A DNA stretch of 6,638 bases, taken from Alphaproteobacteria bacterium UBA6411. Lineage in GTDB: Bacteria; Pseudomonadota; Alphaproteobacteria; CAAGCB01; CAG-977. The stretch spans positions 1-6,638 of the forward strand of contig DJPN01000030.1 of NCBI GenBank assembly GCA_002438565.1, written 5' to 3'. Below, piece after piece: positions 1 through 5,092 of the stretch. The stretch's first letter is position 1, and every line of letters starts with the position of its first letter. Position numbers and translations under genes: made by a program. The notes under the pieces were generated by a model. The model saw only the letters and a list, made by a program, of their open reading frames with translations, did not search any database and was not told where the DNA came from.

Positions 1-21
1 AGCGCGGGGTTTTCTGAATAC

Positions 22-52
22 AAAAAGAAAGCGGATAAACTCCGCTTTCTTT
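22..52 (-). terminator. Intrinsic terminator of the first barrel gene
   Basis: A perfect 12-bp stem (24-35 with 41-52) encloses a 5-nt loop. Read on the minus strand, the 3' arm ends in TTTCTTT and runs on into TT before a G, which gives the U-tract. It lies 17 nt past the stop codon at 69-71, as expected for the end of this minus-strand unit. On the plus strand the stem is followed by CATCGCAG, so termination looks one-directional. Confidence 0.8.
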
Positions 53-68
53 CATCGCAGCAGCTTTT

Positions 69-722
69 TTAAAAAGCGTAACGAATGCCCAAGCTGAATT
101 CATTTGATTTTGTTTCGAACTTTATGTCCGAATCCGTAAATGATCCGTAATCTACGTGACGGTATCCCAGATCCAAATTCAGTTTTTCATTGACTTTATA
201 GGAAGCTCCTAAAGCAATATTCCAAACAATTTTTGTTTTGGAATATTTATCTTTACCGTTAATGATTCCCATATACGCTCCGGAAGAAGGATTGTATCCG
301 CTTTCCGACCAGGCATTTTCATATTCCACTTTTGCCATTCCCAGTCCTAAACCAATGTACGGCGTAAAGACTGACTGGCTGTAAAAATCATAATATCCGT
401 TCAGCATGTATGATGTCGTTCTCAAGCTGATATTGTCTTGTCCTTCAACATAAACGCTTCCGGTATAATCGTCATAAGGAAAATGATTCGTATCTTTATT
501 GCGATGAGCTATTTCAAACTCGACACGAATATTTGTATCAACATTCGTTCCGACCGCAAAATTCACGCCGATATTTTTGTAATCGTTATCATCTTCACCC
601 AATGTAGCGGTTGTATCGGTTATAACGCCTTTTAACGACACGTAAGTGGAAAACTCTTCTGCCTTTACTGAGGCAGACAAACAAATGGCACCGGCCATAA
701 CCATCAAAAAAAGTTTTTTCAT
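69..722 (-). CDS. Outer membrane beta-barrel protein (OMP_b-brl / opacity-like), 217 aa
   Basis: Small outer membrane protein, probably an 8-strand barrel of the OmpA/opacity-like superfamily. The export signal has a basic start (MKK), a hydrophobic core (LFLMVMAGAICLSAS) and a likely cut after VKA near residue 21. The mature chain alternates polar and hydrophobic residues and contains the family-typical strand turn TPYIGLGLGMA. A GYRHVDYGSFT segment follows, and the chain ends in Phe (GIRYAF), a classical beta-signal for BAM insertion. A longer frame begins at a GTG at 734, but AAAGGTG (732-738) is a good Shine-Dalgarno (SD) sequence 9 nt before the ATG at 722. That start also puts MKK at the N-terminus, so I use it. 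The gene is clearly related to the barrel at 5093-5806. A structured leader and a terminator lie directly upstream, which suggests control at the RNA level. Ligand and pore function cannot be inferred. Confidence 0.85.
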   Translation of the reverse strand: MKKLFLMVMAGAICLSASVKAEEFSTYVSLKGVITDTTATLGEDDNDYKNIGVNFAVGTNVDTNIRVEFEIAHRNKDTNHFPYDDYTGSVYVEGQDNISLRTTSYMLNGYYDFYSQSVFTPYIGLGLGMAKVEYENAWSESGYNPSSGAYMGIINGKDKYSKTKIVWNIALGASYKVNEKLNLDLGYRHVDYGSFTDSDIKFETKSNEFSLGIRYAF

Positions 723-731
723 TTTTTCGAA

Positions 732-738
732 CACCTTT
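732..738 (-). promoter_or_regulatory. Ribosome binding site that sets the barrel gene start
   Basis: On the minus strand AAAGGTG lies 9 nt before the ATG at 720-722. The alternative GTG start (732-734) is itself part of this SD, so it is unlikely to be used. The SD borders a 10-nt segment (724-733) that can pair with the leader at 782-791, so ribosome access could depend on leader folding. Confidence 0.7.
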
Positions 739-747
739 CGTTAAGCA

Positions 748-777
748 CAAAAACAAAACCTACCTTTAAAAGGTAGG
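748..777 (-). terminator. Intrinsic terminator between the structured leader and the barrel gene
   Basis: A 9-bp stem (CCTACCTTT at 759-767 with AAAGGTAGG at 769-777, one central base) is followed on the minus strand by TTTTGTTTTTG. It ends only 10 nt before the SD of the barrel gene, which leaves no room for a separate promoter. It therefore either ends a free small RNA or works as an attenuator that must be read through to express the barrel. Its first two stem bases (776-777) also take part in the leader closing stem (776-779 with 922-925). Confidence 0.7.
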
Positions 778-947
778 CGGATGTTCGAAAACCGTACACA
801 CATCTACGGCTCGACCTATTGGGCAGATAGCCGTATTCAGCCGACATCCGCCCATCGGCAGAAATCGGCATAACTATTTAAAGTCGTCATGCTTCGCGAC
901 TATGTGTGAAAGGGTTTTCGACGCCCTAAACCCGCTCTATCGCAGGT
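755..947 (-). ncRNA. Candidate structured leader RNA or small RNA upstream of the barrel gene
   Basis: Pairings seen on the minus strand: a 5' hairpin (931-936 with 941-946, loop GATAGA); a closing stem (913-921 with 785-793, 9 bp, extended by 922-925 with 776-779 across a bulge); a second stem (902-908 with 797-803, 7 bp); a hairpin (897-901 with 882-886); a hairpin (855-859 with 840-844); and a hairpin (829-835 with 805-811, 7 bp). The loops of the last two are complementary over 8 positions (846-853 with 821-828), giving a kissing loop or, without the first hairpin, an H-type pseudoknot. Two pairs are G-U on this strand and would be A-C on the other, which supports the minus orientation. 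The 5' end near 947 is inferred from the candidate promoter and the 3' end from the terminator. I do not recognise the class. It could be a cis-acting riboswitch-like leader or a trans-acting RNA. Confidence 0.55.
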
Positions 948-952
948 TCGAT

Positions 953-983
953 ATTATGTTATCAAAAATGATATCTTTTTCAA
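953..983 (-). promoter_or_regulatory. Candidate promoter for the structured RNA and barrel gene
   Basis: On the minus strand TTGAAA (978-983) could serve as -35. The -10 could be TAACAT (956-961, 16-bp spacer) or CATAAT (953-958, 19-bp spacer). Transcription would then start near 945-948, exactly where the 5' hairpin of the structured RNA begins. A short dyad, TATCA-AAAA-TGATA (960-973), sits in the spacer and could be an operator. No better promoter is visible closer to the barrel gene. Confidence 0.4.
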
Positions 984-998
984 GGATTAATCACCCTA

Positions 999-1040
999 AA
1001 AACGCTTTGATTTTTTTCAGAGTGTTTTGATCGTTTTTTT
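999..1040 (+). terminator. Hairpin with T-tract, possible plus-strand terminator
   Basis: A 12-bp stem (999-1010 with 1017-1028) includes two G-U pairs on the plus strand that would be A-C mismatches on the minus strand. The loop is six T, and GATCG plus seven T (1034-1040) follow. No plus-strand gene lies upstream in the window, so what it would terminate is unclear. It may insulate the downstream operon or be a remnant. The rest of the gene-free stretch 735-1153 holds the structured RNA, the two candidate promoters and A+T-rich sequence with no coding signal. Confidence 0.35.
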
Positions 1041-1091
1041 GAGTTGGAAAAAAATCTGAAAATGTCTTTTTAAGATGAATTCCATAAAAAA

Positions 1092-1146
1092 TTAAACTAT
1101 TAAAATATTTTATGATATAATTTATGTGAAATTGCAATGAGGGGAG
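1092..1146 (+). promoter_or_regulatory. Candidate promoter and ribosome binding site of the PRTase-SLOG operon
   Basis: A perfect TATAAT (1116-1121) is preceded, after an 18-bp spacer, by a weak -35 (TTAAAC, 1092-1097). The start of transcription would fall near 1128. GGGGAG (1141-1146) then lies 7 nt before the GTG start at 1154 and is a strong SD. The A+T richness of the region makes chance -10 matches likely, so the position and the good SD carry most of the weight. Confidence 0.5.
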
Positions 1147-1153
1147 AAACAAG

Positions 1154-1729
1154 GTGATTGAATTAAACGGAAATTGGATGTCTGGATATGCATTCGACAT
1201 TCACACTCTTTATAGCATTTATGAAGGATGCGACGAATACGGGCATCCGAATTATGAAACAAAACGTACTCTCATGGGAGAGGCTGTGTACAAATTAAAA
1301 TACAAGCAAGATAAACAGCAGATGGCTGAAATTATAAAGCTATTGCAAAATGATTCTAATTTTTTAAGTTTTATTCATGATATTGACAGCATTTTGCCAG
1401 TCCCTCCAACAATAAAAAGGGATTTCCAGCCTGTTTTAGAAATCGCAAGACAAATATCTGCAAATTTTGAGAAGCCATTTCTTGAAAATGTTTTAATTTC
1501 ATCAAACACACTGCAAATAAAAAATATGCCAATGGTTGAAAAATATAAAGCTTTATCAGATAAAATCTTGGTTGATTTTTCAAAATTAAATAAAAACTTA
1601 CATTATTTGATATTTGACGATCTCTATGATAGCGGGACTACGTTAAAAGTCTATGTAGACAAATTCGTTCAAAAAGGTTATGATAAGATATCTGTTTTTA
1701 CATTGACAAAAACAAGGAAGCCCGATTGA
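1154..1729 (+). CDS. ComF-like phosphoribosyltransferase, 191 aa
   Basis: Type I PRTase fold, closest in layout to ComF/ComFC. The PRPP-binding motif is YLIFDDLYDSGTT (151-163), with the acidic pair D155-D156 and the phosphate loop D159-S-G-T-T intact, so it looks catalytically competent. Upstream, SILPVPPTIKRDFQP (79-93) corresponds to the ComF segment that normally reads VPxxxxRxxxRGFNQ. The GFNQ part is not conserved. The ComF zinc-finger cysteines are absent: the only Cys is C26. The first 60 residues (GYAFDIHTLYS, DEYGHPNYETKR, then a helix) are a separate N-terminal region. The start is GTG at 1154, set by GGGGAG 7 nt upstream. The alternative ATG at 1178 has a poorer SD and would drop the NW residues. 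The stop shares its last base with the ATG of the next gene, so the two are probably co-translated. G+C is very low (11 of 60 at 1561-1620). The substrate, a base or another acceptor, is unknown. A link to DNA uptake or defence is inference. Confidence 0.8.
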   Translation: MIELNGNWMSGYAFDIHTLYSIYEGCDEYGHPNYETKRTLMGEAVYKLKYKQDKQQMAEIIKLLQNDSNFLSFIHDIDSILPVPPTIKRDFQPVLEIARQISANFEKPFLENVLISSNTLQIKNMPMVEKYKALSDKILVDFSKLNKNLHYLIFDDLYDSGTTLKVYVDKFVQKGYDKISVFTLTKTRKPD

Positions 1730-2211
1730 TGAAAATATTTTTATCCGGATCTATTAGTATAAAAAAAATACCTATAAAAGCTATTGAAAAAATTGATAGC
1801 ATAATAAAACACAATTATACGATATTGATTGGTGATGCAAAAGGTGTTGATTTGAATATTCAAAAGTATTTGCAAAAAAAATACTATCAGAATGTAACTA
1901 TATATTTTGCAGGAGAAAATATAAGAAACAATGTCGGGAATTGGGAAACAAAAAAAATTGTTGCAAATCATAATGAAAAAGGAAGAGAGTTGTACACGCT
2001 CAAGGATATTTCTATGGCGCAAGACGCTGATTACGCTTTGATGATTTGGGATGGTGAAAGTAAAGGGACGCTGAATAATATAAAAGAAATGAAAAGGCTT
2101 GAAAAAAAATTTTATGTTGTTTTTGACAATTTCATTGTAAGTAATAAAAATTTTGATAAATTGTTTAGTATTTCAGTGCAGGAAAAAGCAGAACAATTAA
2201 ATCTGTTTTAA
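1729..2211 (+). CDS. SLOG-superfamily (DprA / DUF2493-like) Rossmann protein, 160 aa
   Basis: Compact single-domain cytosolic protein with features of the SLOG superfamily (SMF/DprA-LOG). It opens with a beta strand and a small loop, KIFLSGS (2-8). GDAKGVD (35-41) matches the GGARGxD loop of DprA and DUF2493 proteins. MAQDADYALMIWDG (96-109) followed by SKGT (111-114) matches the strand and nucleotide- or phosphate-binding turn of that group. These folds bind nucleotides, nucleotide-derived signals or ssDNA. The ATG at 1729 overlaps the preceding TGA by one base, and AAGGAAG (1714-1720) gives an SD. A TTG at 1726 is possible but less likely. The coupling to a PRTase suggests a shared nucleotide-type ligand or a complex. 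The C-terminal 30 residues have no motif I recognise. G+C is very low (14 of 60 at 1741-1800). The superfamily call is fairly firm; the function is not. Confidence 0.75.
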   Translation: MKIFLSGSISIKKIPIKAIEKIDSIIKHNYTILIGDAKGVDLNIQKYLQKKYYQNVTIYFAGENIRNNVGNWETKKIVANHNEKGRELYTLKDISMAQDADYALMIWDGESKGTLNNIKEMKRLEKKFYVVFDNFIVSNKNFDKLFSISVQEKAEQLNLF

Positions 2212-2218
2212 TTTTTTT
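2195..2218 (+). terminator. Weak A/T-only terminator of the PRTase-SLOG operon
   Basis: A 7-bp stem (AATTAAA 2195-2201 with TTTAATT 2207-2213, loop TCTGT) overlaps the stop codon and merges into a run of seven T (2212-2218). The stem is made only of A-T pairs, so it would be weak. It sits between two convergent genes whose stop codons are only 11 nt apart, where some readthrough into the helicase antisense strand is possible. Confidence 0.35.
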
Positions 2219-2222
2219 GTTT

Positions 2223-4955
2223 TTAGAGAAACTCTTTGATTTTCAGCAAAGCGTCCTTTAAGCCCGTTTTTTCAATCGGGGTTTCGGGCGGGAAAGCGGT
2301 CAGCGTTTCCGACGGCAAAGCGCGGTCAAGCATCACAAAAACGCCTTTGTCGTCGTGTTTGCGGATTAAGCGGCCGAACGCCTGCGCCAGTTTCATACGC
2401 ACCAGCATCAGATTATAGGCTTCCCCCGCCTCGCCAAATGCGGCTTTACGGGCTTTGTGCGCGATGTCGGGGCGACTCCACGGCACGCGGTCGAACACAA
2501 TCATGCGCAGCGATTTCCCCGGCACGTCGATTCCGTCGCGCACCGCGTCCGTGCCAAGCAGGCAGGTTTCTTCCTCGGCGCGGAAAATGTCCAGCAGCGT
2601 TTGCAGGTTCACCGTGTCGACGTGCTGAGCCAGCAAATCGATGCCGTTCGCCCCCAGCGGTTCTTTCAAGCGTCTGTAAACGTCTTTCAGCCTGCGGATT
2701 GCCGTAAAGATGCCCAACGCCCCGCCGTTTGAAGCCAAAAACAGCTCGCGGTAAGCGGCGGCGACCTGCGCGGCGTCGTTTTTGTCCACGTCGGTAATGA
2801 TGAAAATCCGCGAATTGTTCGCATAATCGAACGGGGATTTGTACGCCGCCGTCGTCAGCGTGTCTTCCGATTGAAAATGCGCCAACCCCGTACGCTTCAA
2901 AGCGTTTTTCCAATCCGTTTCGGAATCGCCGCTGTTGTCCTTTAACGTTGCGGAAGTCACCAGAACGCCGTGCGCCGCCTGCCCCAAAACATGCGCGAAC
3001 GGAATCGTCGGGTCAACCCAATGGCGGTGGTATCCGACATCCGTATCCAGTCCGTCCGTGCGGGTGATTTCCAGCCAGTCCACAAAGTCCGCGGGCGTCT
3101 TTAAATCCAGCTGTTCCAGCATCACGCGCCACACGGACAGCGGTTCGGCGACCGTTTTGCGCAAAGACCGAGTCACCGCCGAATATCTTTGTTTGTCCGC
3201 AGTTTCGATTGTTCCCGCGTTTTTGTCGATATAGCGTTCAATCCGCCCGATTAAAGAGTACGCCGCGCTTTCGGCAAGCTTGATGCCGCCGTACAGCTCG
3301 ACGGCGGTTTTGGACAGTTCCGCATCGACGGGGCGCGGTTCACATTCAAGGGAGTATTGCGCGTCCGTTTTGTCCGTGCGTGCCAAAACCTGTCTGTAAA
3401 CTTGGGTCAAGAAACGCTCGAACTCCCCCGACGGCGTTCTGTTTTTGATGCGCGCCAAAGCCCCGCCCTGCGGCAGAAAGCTTGAATGTTCCAGCAACTC
3501 GTCCACCCTCGCGGCGATGTCGGGGTCAAGCAGTATCAAATCCTCCGCCCTGCGGCGAAGCCCGTGCGTGCGTCCCGTTTTTTTGGCATCCTCGCCACCG
3601 AACAGGATGCGGCGCATTTCCACGCCTTCGCGCACATTGATTTCGCCCGCGAAAATGTCGTCCGCCGCTGCGAAAAGCTGATGTCCTTCGTCAAACAGAT
3701 AACGGGTCGGCAAAGCGACGTCTTCGGTCGCGCCCGCCAGTTGCGTCATCACCAAAGCATGATTCGCGACCACGATTTTTGCGTGGCGGGAGCGGCGCAA
3801 TATCTTTTCCACAAAGCATTTTTTGTAGTGCGGACATTGCGCATACAGACATTCCCCGCGTTTGTCCGCCAAACTCGCCAAGCCGGACACGCTAATCATA
3901 TCCGCCATCCAGCCGGGGAAATCGCCGCCGTTCATATCGCCGTCCTTGGTCGCCGCCACCCACCGCGCTATCAGCCCCAAAGGCAAAGCAGACATCGGAT
4001 TGGCGGGGATTCTGCCGACGGCTTCGGCAAAGTTCAGCAGGCACATATAGTTTTCGCGCCCTTTGCGGATGACGACGTTCCGCCGCTTGATTTGCGGATC
4101 GGGAAACACGCGGGACAGCTCGTTGTCCAGCTGTTTTTGCAAAGTGCGGGTAAACGTGCTGACCCACACCGACCCCGCGTTTTTGTCGCTCCACACGCTT
4201 GCGGGGGCAAGATAGCCCAAAGTCTTTCCGATTCCCGTTCCCGCCTGCGCCAAAACGGATACGGGAAAGCCCGCGTCGGAACGCGGATTGAACGCTTTGG
4301 ACACCACGCGGGAATAGGCGACCTGATCAGCGCGCGCTTCGGGCGAATCGGCTCGGGATAAAAGTTCGGACAGTCTTTGTCCCGCTTCGTCGGGCAATAC
4401 GGGCTGGGATCCTGCGGGTTCTTCGGGTGCGCTTTCCGTCCAGTCGGACAAGCCGTCCCACACCGCAAACCCCGTCAAGCCCGCCAGTCCCGATTTCGAT
4501 TCCGCCGTTCCCAAAGCCGCCAAAACGTCCGCGCCCCAAATCCAGTTCGCGCTGCGCGTCATCGCCAAAGCCAGCGACACGGCTTTTTTGCGCTCGTTCG
4601 GGTCAAGGGCCGCCAGCTTTCCCAGCAAAATCCGCACCATGGAAAACAGCGCGCGGACTTCCTCCGCCCCGTTGACAGGGACGGTCATATTCAGAAAATG
4701 GGCAAGCTCTTTGACGGTCGGCACGACGGGACGGGCGGGACAAACGAAAGCGAACAGCTCCAAAACGTCCAGAACGACGCGGGGCATCTGCGCGCCCAGC
4801 CGCCCTTTCATCAAAGAACGGTTGCACAGCAAAACGGGACTGTTTCGGGTGAACGCATACACGTCGCGCGGAGTCGCCAAAGGGGTAAAATTCCCCTGCG
4901 AATCCCCCGCCGTAAAGCGGTTCATTCCCGCCGACAATGCAATCGCGCCCGACAT
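2223..4955 (-). CDS. DinG/XPD-family Fe-S ATP-dependent DNA helicase, 910 aa
   Basis: Superfamily 2 helicase of the Rad3/XPD/DinG group. By family it would move 5'-3' on ssDNA and resolve D-loops, R-loops or damage intermediates. Motifs in order: Q-type segment near Q211; Walker A GTGIGKT (239-245); the four Fe-S cluster cysteines C305, C369, C374 and C380; the DEAH-type box DEGH (422-425); TSAT (667-670); GTDAVRDGIDVPG (801-813); and QAFGRLIR (858-865). All key residues are present. Residues 1-205 extend beyond the 640-715 residues usual for DinG. They include SPVLLCNR, VLDVLELFAFVCPARPVVPT and WIWGADVLAALG, a pattern I associate with alphaproteobacterial DinG-like helicases, so the extension is probably native. 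The start is ATG at 4955, with AAAGGA (4968-4973) at 12-nt spacing, a little long. It is transcribed alone, divergently from the barrel gene at 5093. G+C is high (39 of 60 at 2461-2520). Confidence 0.93.
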   Translation of the reverse strand: MSGAIALSAGMNRFTAGDSQGNFTPLATPRDVYAFTRNSPVLLCNRSLMKGRLGAQMPRVVLDVLELFAFVCPARPVVPTVKELAHFLNMTVPVNGAEEVRALFSMVRILLGKLAALDPNERKKAVSLALAMTRSANWIWGADVLAALGTAESKSGLAGLTGFAVWDGLSDWTESAPEEPAGSQPVLPDEAGQRLSELLSRADSPEARADQVAYSRVVSKAFNPRSDAGFPVSVLAQAGTGIGKTLGYLAPASVWSDKNAGSVWVSTFTRTLQKQLDNELSRVFPDPQIKRRNVVIRKGRENYMCLLNFAEAVGRIPANPMSALPLGLIARWVAATKDGDMNGGDFPGWMADMISVSGLASLADKRGECLYAQCPHYKKCFVEKILRRSRHAKIVVANHALVMTQLAGATEDVALPTRYLFDEGHQLFAAADDIFAGEINVREGVEMRRILFGGEDAKKTGRTHGLRRRAEDLILLDPDIAARVDELLEHSSFLPQGGALARIKNRTPSGEFERFLTQVYRQVLARTDKTDAQYSLECEPRPVDAELSKTAVELYGGIKLAESAAYSLIGRIERYIDKNAGTIETADKQRYSAVTRSLRKTVAEPLSVWRVMLEQLDLKTPADFVDWLEITRTDGLDTDVGYHRHWVDPTIPFAHVLGQAAHGVLVTSATLKDNSGDSETDWKNALKRTGLAHFQSEDTLTTAAYKSPFDYANNSRIFIITDVDKNDAAQVAAAYRELFLASNGGALGIFTAIRRLKDVYRRLKEPLGANGIDLLAQHVDTVNLQTLLDIFRAEEETCLLGTDAVRDGIDVPGKSLRMIVFDRVPWSRPDIAHKARKAAFGEAGEAYNLMLVRMKLAQAFGRLIRKHDDKGVFVMLDRALPSETLTAFPPETPIEKTGLKDALLKIKEFL

Positions 4956-4986
4956 GGTTTTGATGCGTCCTTTATAATGTGCGCCT

Positions 4987-5015
4987 ATTACACTCTAAAA
5001 AGTTTCTAAAATAAA
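4987..5015 (-). promoter_or_regulatory. Candidate helicase promoter
   Basis: On the minus strand TGTAAT (4987-4992, five of six matches to the -10 consensus) has TTTATT (5010-5015) 17 bp upstream as a poor -35. Transcription would start near 4980, leaving the SD AAAGGA (4968-4973) inside the message. A TATAAA at 4971-4976 is another -10 candidate, but it would place the start downstream of the SD. Confidence 0.3.
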
Positions 5016-5026
5016 GCGTTTTCTTT

Positions 5027-5055
5027 TTGCCTTGCGTAACGGTTCGGCATATAAT
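5027..5055 (+). promoter_or_regulatory. Promoter of the second barrel gene
   Basis: A perfect TATAAT (5050-5055) is preceded, with an ideal 17-bp spacer, by TTGCCT (5027-5032, four of six matches). The start of transcription would be near 5062, giving a leader of about 30 nt with SD AGGAG (5082-5086). This is the strongest conventional promoter in the window, which fits an abundant envelope protein. Confidence 0.6.
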
Positions 5056-5092
5056 CCGCGCATCGTTCAACTTTATCGGATAGGAGAATTCT

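Noticed and set aside
1..20. GCGGGGTTTTC at the left edge as half of another terminator or the end of a gene
   Set aside because: It resembles the right arm of the terminator at 5825-5849, but the left arm would be outside the window, so it cannot be supported.
837..890. Possible 17-codon leader peptide on the minus strand inside the structured RNA
   Set aside because: There is no Shine-Dalgarno before its ATG, its codons are not enriched for any one amino acid as in attenuation peptides, and it runs through the paired core.
755..947. tmRNA, 6S RNA or T-box identity for the structured RNA
   Set aside because: A stretch near 882-903 loosely resembles the tmRNA resume region, but there is no proper tag sequence, tRNA-like acceptor or T-arm. 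The branched core with complementary loops does not fit the long rod of 6S, and no T-box sequence is seen.
991..1200. Minus-strand open frame of 69 codons overlapping the PRTase start
   Set aside because: It runs across the candidate promoter and start region of the operon in very A+T-rich DNA, and its translation shows no family pattern.
1154..2211. Retron or Thoeris-type defence system
   Set aside because: PRTases and SLOG domains occur with such systems, but there is no reverse transcriptase, TIR domain or toxic effector in the window, and the structured RNA is on the other strand next to a different gene.
960..2222. Mobile element boundaries around the A+T-rich block
   Set aside because: I looked for direct or inverted repeats and target-site duplications near 960-1040 and 2195-2222 and found only T-runs, which are not informative.
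3486..4361. Long plus-strand open frame (291 codons) and several others inside the helicase
   Set aside because: They lie opposite an intact, motif-complete helicase in G+C-rich DNA, where stop codons are rare. Their translations are low-complexity and rich in Arg, His and Gln, with no recognisable motif.
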